Below are positions 47,601 to 59,600 of a stretch of 64,000 bases of DNA, piece by piece (position 1 is the first letter of the stretch; each line of letters starts with the position of its first letter). The stretch is from Steromphala cineraria (Eukaryota > Mollusca > Gastropoda > Trochida > Trochidae), in assembly GCA_916613615.1 (NCBI GenBank), contig OU744730.1, forward strand, positions 37,185,315-37,249,314. Direction: 5' to 3'. The translations under genes and the position numbers were made by a program. Under the pieces are notes generated by a model. The model made no database searches, had not been told where the DNA came from, and saw nothing but the letters and a program-made list of their open reading frames with translations.

Positions 47601-50600
47601 ACTTGTTGGGGTTCACCGTCTGTTTTCTCTGTGCAGTGCCTACGGTCGTTCCCACTCCGGGAGGTTGTGACTGATGTCCTTTCTACGCTTGACTCGTCCT
47701 CCCTCCTCCCTGCTGTCGGATCAGTGGCAACTTTCTAAGTTGAGGTAGGTTTAAAAATTTATTAATATCTAAATATTTTAGATATTTAAATACCTACCTC
47801 AACTTAAAGGATATACTCCCACCCAGCCTCTCCTTCGGACATCGTTGGATTTACTTCCGAGGTTTGTACCGGAAAGAATGAATTTTTCAACTAAGGATGT
47901 GACGTATTTCCTGCGCATGCTCAGCGGGCAGGGAGCAGCCCTTCCGGTTCACAGTGAGTTCGCGGTAAAAACGTCGACTTTCACATGAGGAAAGGTAAGT
48001 GGCAACTTTCGAAGTTGAGGTAGGTATTTAAATATCTAAAATATTTAGATTTTAATAAGATGTTTTATAGTAGAATTGCATAAAATTTTTTAGGAAAGGT
48101 GGAATGTTTACATGTATTTCACGCTGCTATCCTGTGTGTTCCAGCCCTGGACCATTGACCCCGAGTAGCTCTGCTCGACCAGCCTCTGCGTCCTCTCCCG
48201 GTTCTTACAGAGGTCAGTTTCACCACAGCACATCCCACCAACACACTCCACACATCACCACCCAAAGTCACACATCATCAATATGTCTCATGTAACCATA
48301 CATCTCACCACAGCACAACTCACACTAACAATAAATCTCTACAACACATCTCATCACAAACATCTCATGGTGACCACAGAACATCTCACTCATCTCACCC
48401 AAACATGCCACACATCACCAAATTTCACACCATAGTACCTCTAACCAAAACATGCCATTCATCACCACAGAACATCACACAGCAAAAGGTCTCAACACAA
48501 TATGTATCACCAAAACATGCAACGTCCAGAGTTTTCTTAACACAGTATCTCATGAACCATTTTACATGAGGTCTTTAAATTTGGTGTCAGCCTACATGAG
48601 GGTAATACGCAGACACCAGTCAATAATGGTGAGCTTGACCTTATTATCAAGGTCACCACGGCAGTTTGACCTCTTGTGATACTTTTGTTCACATGTTATC
48701 TCTGGCAATGAAAACTGAACTGTATATGTATTAAATCAATTTCAGCATCTCCAACCCGATCACCCGGACAGCAAACCTCACCCTACCTTTCTCAGCGTTC
48801 GCAACACCTCTCTCAGTAAGTGTCTTCTCACAACACGTCACTTTGTAAGTGTCTTCTCTCAACACCTCACTTTGTAAGTGTCTTCTCTCAACATGTCACT
48901 CAGTAAGTGTCTTCTCTCAACATGTCACTAAGTAAGTGTCTTCTCTCAACACGTCACTCAGTAAGTGTCTTCTCTCGACACCTCACTTTGTGTCTTCTCT
49001 CAACACCTCACTTTGTAAGTGTCTTCTCTCAACATGTCACTCAGTAAGTGTCTTCTCTCAACATGTCACTCAGTAAGTGTCTTCTCTCAACATGTCACTA
49101 AGTAAGTGTCTTCTCTCAACACCTCACTTTGTGTCTTCTCTCAACACCTCACTTTGTGTCTTCTCTCAACATGTCACTTTGTGTCTTCTCTCAACATGTC
49201 ACTCAGTAAGTGTCTTCTCTCAACATGTCACTCAGTAAGTGTCTTCTCTCAACATGTCACTAAGTAAGTGTCTTCTCTCGACACGTCACTCAGTAAGTGT
49301 CTTCTCTCAACACGTCACTCAGTAAGTGTCTTCTCTCAACATGTCACTCAGTAAGTGTCTTCTCTCAACACGTCACTAAGTAAGTGTCTTCTCTCAACAC
49401 GTCACTCTGTAAAGTGTCTTCTCTCAACATGTCACTCAGTAAGTGTCTTCTCTCAACACGTCACTTTGTAAGTGTCTTCTCTCAACATGTCACTTTGTAA
49501 GTGTCTTCTCTCAACACCTCACTTTGTAAGTGTCTTCTCTCGACATGTCACTTTGTAAGTGTCTTCTCTCAACACGTCACTTTGTAAGTGTCTTCTCTCG
49601 ACACTTCACTTTGTGTCTTCTCTCAACATGTCACTCAGTAAGTGTCTTCTCTCAACATGTCACTCAGTAAGTGTCTTCTCTCATCACGTCACTTTGTAAG
49701 TGTCTTCTCTCGACATGTCACTTTGTAAGTGTCTTCTCTCGACACTTCACTTTGTAAGTGTCTTCTCTCGCCATGTCACTTTGTAAGTGTCTTCTCTCGA
49801 CACGTCACTTTGTAAGTGTCTTCTCTCGACACGTCACTTTGTAAGTGTTTTCTCTCGACACGTCACTTTGTAAGTGTCTTCTCTCGACATGTCACTTTGT
49901 AAGTGTCTTCTCTCGACACGTCACTCAGTAAGTGTCTTCTCTCGACACGTCACGTTGTAAGTGTCTTCTCTCAACACGTCACTTTGTAAGTGTCTTCTCT
50001 CAACATGTCACTTTGTAAGTGTCTTCTTTCAACACGTCACTTTGTAAGTGTCTTCTCTCAACACCTCACTTTGTGTCTTCTCTCAACATGTCACTCTGTA
50101 AGTGTCTTCTCTCGACATGTCACTTTGTAAGTCTTCTCTCAACATTTCACTTTGTAAGTGTCTTCTCTCAACATGTCACTCAGTAAGTGTCTTCTCTCAA
50201 CATGTCACTTTGTAAGTGTCTTCTCTCAACACCTCACTTTGTAAGTGTCTTCTCTCAACACCTCACTTTGTGTCTTCTCTCAACATGTCACTCTGTAAGT
50301 GTCTTCTGTCGACATGTCACTTTGTAAGTGTCTTCTCTCAACATTTCACTTTGTAAGTGTCTTCTCTCGACACGTCACTTTGTAAGTGTCTTCTCTCGAC
50401 ATGTCACTTTGTAAGTGTCTTCTCTCAACATCTCACTTTGTAAGTGTCTTCTCTCGACACGTCACTCAGTAAGTGTCTTCTCTCGACACGTCACTTTGTA
50501 AGTGTCTTCTCTCAACACCTCACTTTGTAAGTATCGTCTCTCAACATGTCACTTTGTAAGTGTCTTCTCTCAACACCTCACTTTGTAAGTGTCTTCTCTC

Positions 50601-53600
50601 GACACCTCACTTTGTAAGTGTCTTCTCTCGACACCTCACTTTGTAAGTGTCTTCTCTCAACATGTCACTCAGTAAGTGTCTTCTCTCAACATGTCACTCA
50701 GTAAGTGTCTTCTCTCAACATGTCACTCAGTAAGTGTCTTCTCTCAACATGTCACTAAGTAAGTGTCTTCTCTCAACACCTCACTTTGTGTCTTCTCTCA
50801 ACACCTCACTTTGTAAGTGTCTTCTCTCAACACCTCACTTTGTAAGTGTCTTCTCTCAACACCTCACTTTGTGTCTTCTCTCAACATGTCACTCTGTAAG
50901 TGTCTTCTCTCGACATGTCACTTTGTAAGTGTCTTCTCTCAACATTTCACTTTGTAAGTGTCTTCTCTCGACACGTCACTTTGTAAGTGTCTTCTCTCGA
51001 CATGTCACTTTGTAAGTGTCTTCTCTCAACACCTCACTTTGTAAGTGTCTTCTCTCAACACCTCACTTTGTAAGTGTCTTCTCTCAACATGTCACTCATT
51101 AAGTGTCTTCTCTCAACACCTCACTTTGTAAGTGTCTTCTCTCAACACGTCACTTTGTGTCTTCTCTCAACATGTCACTCTGTAAGTGTCTTCTTTCAAC
51201 ACCTCACCATGTAAGTGTCTTCTCTCAACACCTCACTTTGTAAGTGTCTTCTCTCAACACGTCACTTTGTGTCTTCTCTCAACATGTCACTTTGTAAGTG
51301 TCTTCTCTCAACACCTCACTTTGTAAGTGTCTTCTCTCAACATGTCACTCAGTAAGTGTCTTCTTTCAACACCTCACCATGTAAGTGTCTTCTCTCAACA
51401 CCTCACTTTGTAAGTGTCTTTTCTCAACACGTCACTTTGTGTCTTCTCTCAACATGTCACTTTGTAAGTGTCTTCTCTCGACATGTCACTTTGTAAGTGT
51501 CTTCTCTCAACATGTCACTTTGTAAGTGTCTTCTCTCAACACGTCACTCAGTAAGTGTCTTCTCTCAACACCTCACTTTGTGTCTTCTCTCAACACCTCA
51601 CTTTGTAAGTGTCTTCTCTCGACACTTCACTTTGTGTCTTCTCTCAACATGTCACTCAGTAAGTGTCTTCTCTCAACATGTCACTCAGTAAGTGTCTTCT
51701 CTCAACATGTCACTAAGTAAGTGTCTTCTCTCGACATGTCACTCAGTAAGTGTCTTCTCTCAACACATCACTCAGTAAGTGTCTTCTCTCAACATGTCAC
51801 TCAGTAAGTGTCTTCTCTCAACATGTCACTAAGTAAGTGTCTTCTCTCAACACCTCACTTTGTAAGTGTCTTCTCTCGACATGTCACTCAGTAAGTGTCT
51901 TCTCTCAACACCTCACTTTGTAAGTGTCTTCTCTCAACACCTCACTTTGTAAGTGTCTTCTCTCAACACCTCACTCTGTGTCTTCTCTCAACATGTCACT
52001 CTGTAAGTGTCTTCTCTCAACATGTCACTTTGTAAGTGTCTTCTCTCAACACCTCACTTTGTGTCTTCTCTCAACATGTCACTCTGTAAGTGTCTTCTCT
52101 CGACATGTCACTTTGTAAGTCTTCTCTCAACATTTCACTTTGTAAGTGTCTTCTCTCAACATGTCACTCAGTAAGTGTCTTCTCTCAACATGTCACTTTG
52201 TAAGTGTCTTCTCTCAACACCTCACTTTGTAAGTGTCTTCTCTCAACATGTCACTCAGTAAGTGTCTTCTCTCAACATGTCACTAAGTAAGTGTCTTCTC
52301 TCGACACCTCACTTTGTGTCTTCTCTCAACACCTCACTTTGTGTCTTCTCTCGACACTTCACTTTGTGTCTCCCCTCAACATGTCACTCAGTAAGTGTCT
52401 TCTCTCAACATGTCACTCAGTAAGTGTCTTCTCTCAACATGTCACTAAGTAAGTGTCTTCTCTCAACACCTCACTTTGTGTCTTCTCTCAACACCTCACT
52501 TTGTAAGTGTCTTCTCTCAACACCTCACTTTGTATGTGTCTTCTCTCAACACCTCACTTTGTAAGTGTCTTCTCTCAACACCTCACTTTGTGTCTTCTCT
52601 CAACATGTCACTTTGTAAGTGTCTTCTCTCAACACCTCACTTTGTAAGTGTCTTCTCTCAACATGTCACTCAGTAAGTGTCTTCTTTCAACACCTCACCA
52701 TGTAAGTGTCTTCTCTCAACACCTCACTTTGTAAGTGTCTTCTCTCAACACGTCACTTTGTGTCTTCTCTCAACATGTCACTTTGTAAGTGTCTTCTCTA
52801 GACATGTCACTTTGTAAGTGTCTTCTCTCAACATGTCACTTTGTAAGTGTCTTCTCTCAACACGTCACTCAGTAAGTGTCTTCTCTCAACACCTCACTTT
52901 GTGTCTTCTCTCAACACCTCACTTTGTAAGTGTCTTCTCTCGACACTTCACTTTGTGTCTTCTCTCAACATGTCACTCAGTAAGTGTCTTCTCTCAACAT
53001 GTCACTCAGTAAGTGTCTTCTCTCAACATGTCACTAAGTAAGTGTCTTCTCTCGACATGTCACTCAGTAAGTGTCTTCTCTCAACGCATCACTCAGTAAG
53101 TGTCTTCTTTCAACATGTCACTCAGTAAGTGTCTTCTCTCAACATGTCACTAAGTAAGTGTCTTCTCTCAACACCTCACTTTGTAAGTGTCTTCTCTCGA
53201 CATGTCACTCAGTAAGTGTCTTCTCTCAACACCTCACTTTGTAAGTGTCTTCTCTCAACACCTCACTTTGTAAGTGTCTTCTCTCAACACCTCACTCTGT
53301 GTCTTCTCTCAACATGTCACTCTGTAAGTGTCTTCTCTCAACATGTCACTTTGTAAGTGTCTTCTCTCAACACCTCACTTTGTGTCTTCTCTCAACATGT
53401 CACTCTGTAAGTGTCTTCTCTCGACATGTCACTTTGTAAGTCTTCTCTCAACATTTCACTTTGTAAGTGTCTTCTCTCAACATGTCACTCAGTAAGTGTC
53501 TTCTCTCAACATGTCACTTTGTAAGTGTCTTCTCTCAACACCTCACTTTGTAAGTGTCTTCTCTCAACACCTCACTTTGTGTCTTCTCTCAACATGTCAC

Positions 53601-56600
53601 TCTGTAAGTGTCTTCTCTCGACATGTCACTTTGTAAGTGTCTTCTCTCAACATTTCACTTTGTAAGTGTCTTCTCTCGACACGTCACTTTGTAAGTGTCT
53701 TCTCTTGACATGTCACTTTGTAAATGTCTTCTCTCAACATCTCACTTTGTAAGTGTCTTCTCTCGACATGTCACTTTGTAAGTGTCTTCTCTCAACACCT
53801 CACTTTGTAAGTGTCTTCTCTCAACATGTCACTTTGTAAGTGTCTTCTCTCAACATGTCACTCAGTAAGTGTCTTCTCTCAACATGTCACTTTGTAAGTG
53901 TCTTCTCTCAACACCTCACTTTGTAAGTGTCTTCTCTCAACACCTCACTTTGTGTCTTCTCTCAACATGTCACTCTGTAAGTGTCTTCTCTCAACATGTC
54001 ACTTTGTAAGTGTCTTCTCTCAACACCTCACTTTGTGTCTTCTCTCAACATGTCACTCTGTAAGTGTCTTCTCTCGACATGTCACTTTGTAAGTCTTCTC
54101 TCAACATTTCACTTTGTAAGTGTCTTCTCTCAACATGTCACTCAGTAAGTGTCTTCTCTCAACATGTCACTTTGTAAGTGTCTTCTCTCAACACCTCACT
54201 TTGTAAGTGTCTTCTCTCAACACCTCACTTTGTGTCTTCTCTCAACATGTCACTCTGTAAGTGTCTTCTCTCGACATGTCACTTTGTAAGTGTCTTCTCT
54301 CAACATTTCACTTTGTAAGTGTCTTCTCTCGACACGTCACTTTGTAAGTGTCTTCTCTTGACATGTCACTTTGTAAGTGTCTTCTCTCAACATCTCACTT
54401 TGTAAGTGTCTTCTCTCGACATGTCACTTTGTAAGTGTCTTCTCTCAACACCTCACTTTGTAAGTGTCTTCTCTCAACATGTCACTTTGTAAGTGTCTTC
54501 TCTCAACATGTCACTTTGTAAGTGTCTTCTCTCGACACGTCACTTTGTAAGTGTCTTCTCTCAACACCTCACTTTGTAAGTGTCTTCACTCAACACCTCA
54601 CTTTGTGTCTTCTCTCAACATGTCACTCTGTAAGTGTCTTCTCTCGACATGTCACTTTGTAAGTGTCTTCTCTCAACATTTCACTTTGTAAGTGTCTTCT
54701 CTCGACACGTCACTTTGTTAGTGTCTTCTCTCGACATGTCACTTTGTAAGTGTCTTCTCTCAACACCTCACTTTGTAAGTGTCTTCTCTCAACATGTCAC
54801 TTTGTAAGTGTCTTCTCTCAACATGTCACTTTGTAAGTGTCTTCTCTCAACACCTCACTTTGTAAGTGTCTTCTTTCAACATGTCACTCAGTAAGTGCCT
54901 TCTCTCAACACCTCACTTTGTAAGTGTCTTCTCTCAACACCTCACTTTGTGTCTTCTCTCAACATGTCACTTTGTAAGTGTCTTCTCTCAACACCTCACT
55001 TTGTAAGTGTCTTCTCTCAACACCTCACTTTGTGTCTTCTCTCAACACGTCACTTTGTGTCTTCTCTCAACATGTCACTTTGTAAGTGTCTTCTCTCAAC
55101 ACCTCACTTTGTAAGTGTCTTCTCTCAACATGTCACTCATTAAGTGTCTTCTCTCAACACCTCACTTTGAAAGTGTCTTCTCTCAACACCTCACTTTGTA
55201 AGTGTCTTCTCTCGACATGTCACTCAGTAAGTGTCTTCTCTCAACACCTCACTTTGTAAGTGTCTTCTCTCAACACCTCACTTTGTAAGTGTCTTCTCTC
55301 AACACGTCACTTTGTGTCTTCTCTCAACATGTCACTTTGTAAGTGTCTTCTCTCAACACCTGACTTTGTAAGTGTCTTCTCTCAACACCTCACTTTGTGT
55401 CTTCTCTCAACACGTCACTTTGTGTCTTCTCTCAACATGTCACTTTGTAAGTGTCTTCTCTCAACACCTCACTTTGTAAGTGTCTTCTCTCAACATGTCA
55501 CTCATTAAGTGTCTTCTCTCAACACTTCACTTTGTAAGTGTCTTCTCTCAACACCTCACTTTGTAAGTGTCTTCTCTCGACACCTCACTTTGTAAGTGTC
55601 TTCTCTCAACACTTCACTTTGTAAGTGTCTTCTCTCAACACCTCACTTTGTGTCTTCTCTCAACATGTCACTCTGTAAGTGTCTTCTCTCGACATGTCAC
55701 TTTGTAAGTGTCTTCTCTCAACATTTCACTTTGTAAGTGTCTTCTCTCGACACGTCACTTTGTAAGTGTCTTCTCTTGACATGTCACTTTGTAAGTGTCT
55801 TCTCTCAACACCTCACTTTGTAAGTGTCTTCTCTCAACATGTCACTTTGTAAGTGTCTTCTCTCAACACCTCACTTTGTAAGTGTCTTCTCTCAACACCT
55901 CACTTTGTGTCTTCTCTCAACATGTCACTCTGTAAGTGTCTTCTCTCGACATGTCACTTTGTAAGTGTCTTCTCTCAACATTTCACTTTGTAAGTGTCTT
56001 CTCTCGACACGTCACTTTGTAAGTGTCTTCTCTCGACATGTCACTTTGTAAGTGTCTTCTCTCAACACCTCACTTTGTAAGTGTCTTCTCTCAACATGTC
56101 ACTTTGTAAGTGTCTTCTCTCAACATGTCACTTTGTAAGTGTCTTCTCTCAACACCTCACTTTGTAAGTGTCTTCTTTCAACATGTCACTCAGTAAGTGT
56201 CTTCTCTCAACACGTCACTTTGTAAGTGTCTTCTCTCAACACGTCACTTTGTGTCTTCTCTCAACATGTCACTTTGTAAGTGTCTTCTCTCAACACCTCA
56301 CTTTGTAAGTGTCTTCTCTCAACACCTCACTTTGTGTCTTCTCTCAACACGTCACTTTGTGTCTTCTCTCAACATGTCACTTTGTAAGTGTCTTCTCTCA
56401 ACACCTCACTTTGTAAGTGTCTTCTCTCAACACGTCACTTTATAAGTGTCTTCTCTCAACATGTCACTCATTAAGTGTCTTCTCTCAACACTTCACTTTG
56501 TAAGTGTCTTCTCTCAACACCTCACTTTGTAAGTGTCTTCTCTCAACACTTCACTTTGTAAGTGTCTTCTCTCAACACCTCACTTTGTAAGTGTCTTCTC

Positions 56601-59600
56601 TCGACACCTCACTTTGTAAGTGTCTTCTCTCAACACCTCACTTTGTAAGTGTCTTCTCTCGACATGTCACTTTGTAAGTGTCTTCTCTCGACATGTCACT
56701 CAGTAAGTGTCTTCTCTCGACATGTCACTCAGTAAGTGTCTTCTCTCAACATCTCACTTTGTAAGTGTCTTCTCTCAACACCTCACTTTGTGTCTTCTCT
56801 CAACATGTCACTCAGTAAGTGTCTTCTCTCAACATGTCACTTTGTAAGTGTCTTCTCTCAACATGTCACTTTGTAAGTGTCTTCTTTCAACACCTCACCA
56901 TGTATGTGTATTTCTCAACACCTTCATACGCAATGGCAAGTCGATTTGGGTGACCTTCACATTATTTTCAAGTTCAAAGCAGAAAATTTGAACTGATAGT
57001 GTTATTAGCTGCATGTAAAGCTTGTTAGTGTGATATCTCAAAACTCATTCACTGGATTCTTTTTACAACTTTTCAGGGAGACACTGAGCCCATTTGATTT
57101 TGGGTGACCTACACTTTTTTTTCAAGTTTCACATTCATTTAAAGCTTTTTAGGGTGGTATTTTTTTAAATGTTCTGTAGACTAGCTTCATATTCTGCACA
57201 AAGCTTCTTGGAAGAAGTAGGGGCCATAAGGACGAATAGATTTGGATGGTCTAAATGACATCTAGTTGTATGACAAGTGTTACGAAGTGTAGACAGTGTT
57301 TGTTCTTTACATTGTCATTGTTCATCAATTTGCGGCAGGGGATCTTGTCATCTGTGTGACAATAACTTAATGTCCCTTTCTTAATCCTGAAAAACATTTT
57401 TAAAAAAGTAATCTTAACCCTTACAATGCGGCTATATATTTTTGCTCTACAAGCCCACGTGGCGGAATTGTTTTGTCCGGTGCCAGCCACCGTTATATCC
57501 TGATTAACCGCTTCTTTATTTTTGTGCGCGGATATACATATGATACATGGAAATAAAGACAATTCTCTCTTCTATACGATGATGTAAAAATTATAAAATT
57601 ATCTCTAATGGTTCGTGAGATATAAATGCCGCAAGGTGGGTACCCTCAATCATTTTGAGGTAAACAATTTTTTGGCTTCACTTGTCGCAATGCTTGCCGC
57701 TTCTTTATTTTTGTGCGCGGATATACATATGATACATGGAAATAAAGACAATTCTCTCTTCTACACGATGATGTAAAAATTATAGAATTATCTCTATTGG
57801 TTTGTGAGATATGAATGCCGCAAGGTGGGTACCCTCAATCAATTTTGAGAAAAGGTTTGATATTTTATATCCGGGAGCAGCCAAGACTGATTGCAGTCAA
57901 TATATAGCCTTATCCTGAAAGTTACGGATTTCGCCAAGAGGGCTTACGTGCCATTTTATATTTGGCCCGTAAATATCACGCGCACCGCATCGTAAGGGTT
58001 AATGTGCATGTATAACTGTTGCAATGTCAGTGAATTTTGAACCAGCAAATTTGTTCTTGATGTAACTCTTATGGAACCTTACTATTTGTTAGAGCTCAAC
58101 TGTGAGAGCAGTATGCTTCTGGACCTGATTATTTAAAGGTAACTGTTTCAGGTCACAGATGAGTTCCTCTCAAGGGCATCCAGTAAGTCAAGCATTTCTT
58201 GCATACATGAATTTATCATATGTTAACAATCTATTGGTATTTTAGTTTAAGACGGTTCGCTAAGCTTGAGACAATCAAACAAATGATAATGTCAGATTTT
58301 AGCAATTGTCAAGTAAATAAAATTTATTGTTTAAATGTAATTGGGCTTCAAGCAGATATTTTTCATTTCCTTTTTGACCTTTTTTGTTTGCCAGATATAT
58401 AGGCTGAAATATTCAGGAACATAAGGCCTTAAATTCAGAATGTGGAGAAACATGGACAATCAGTTGAATTAGCAAACCAATATCCTTTTAAAACATGTTT
58501 TAATCTATTAACTTTTTTGATAAATATTAAAGTAAGTGAACATTTGCAAACAGTTTTCTTTCATTTATATCTAAGCCATAAGGCAGTGGGCACCATGGTC
58601 TAACACTCACCATTTGGCCACCAGGAGGCGTTAAAAGTTTCAAATGAAAATCACTTGTCTTTAAGATTTCCCAAAAACTACATTTGCTACATGTATGGTG
58701 TTCAAAATAATTAGTTTTGTCCCAGAGTGCAAGCACACAGGGCTTGTGGTTTGAAAATTCATCAAGCCCTCCTAAACACTTGTGGAGCCTTATGAAGACA
58801 AATCTCTCAAATCACATGACCAATTGCAAGGCTGACTTTCTGATCTATTCTCTTACAAGCCTAGTCTGACAGTAACCAGTTGGTCAGGCGTCTTTTCTCA
58901 AACACTTCATTAAAGTTATATTGATTTGTATAACTGAACAATATTACTGATTATGATGTATTTCAGGTGATGATGACATCTCCAATGAAACCTGGACGAA
59001 TTTCAATCCGTACCCCACCCTCAGGAGGCAGATTAGGTAGGTACTCCACCCTCAGGAGGCAAATTAGGTATGTACTCCACCCTCAGAAGGCAAATAAGGA
59101 TGTACTCCCCCTCAGGCGGCAGATTAGGTATGAACTCAACCCTCAGGAGGCAGATAAGGTATGTACTCAACCCTCAGGAGGCAGATAAGGTAGGCACTCA
59201 ACCCTCAGGAGACAGATAAGGTAGGTACTCAACCCTCAGGAGGCAGATTGGGTAGGTACTCAACCCTCAGGAGGCAGATTAGGTATGAACTCCACCCTCA
59301 GGAGGCAGATAAGGTATGAACTCAACCCTCAGGAGGCAGATTGGGTAGGTACTCAACCCTCAGGGGGCCGATTAGGTAGGTGCTCCACCCTCAGGAGGCA
59401 GATTGGGTAGGTACTCAACCCTCAGGGGGCCGATTAGGTAGGTGCTCCACCCTCAGGAGGCAGATTAGGTATGAACTCAACCCTCAGGAGGCAGATTAGG
59501 TATGAACTCAACCCTCAGGAGGCAGATAAGGTAGGTACTCAACCCTCAGGGGGCCGATTAGGTATGAACTCAACCCTCAGGAGGCAGATTAGGTATGAAC

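Larger units (their letters stand above)
45751..48050 (+). mobile_element. Internally deleted DIRS-like (tyrosine-recombinase) retroelement
   Basis: About 150-bp inverted terminal repeats (45751-45900 and 47871-48050) share CCTTCCGG/CCGGAAGG, CTGCTCCCTGCCCGCTGAGC and TTAGTTGAAAAATTCATT with their inverted partners. A further block at 47724-47805 joins sequences complementary to both outer ends, which matches the internal complementary region of DIRS elements. Between them are a gag-like frame (46466-46921), the start of a reverse transcriptase domain and, fused to it, the last part of a tyrosine recombinase. The rest of the polymerase, the RNase H and most of the recombinase are deleted, so it would need proteins in trans. 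Located in RNF212-like intron 7. Confidence 0.75.

Noticed and set aside
50734..56445. Many 64-82-codon frames as small secreted proteins
   Set aside because: All are the same frame of the minisatellite; the apparent similarity among them reflects repeat copying.
48802..56924. CRISPR-like array
   Set aside because: Units are contiguous tandem repeats without unique spacers, in animal DNA, and derive from the neighbouring splice donor.
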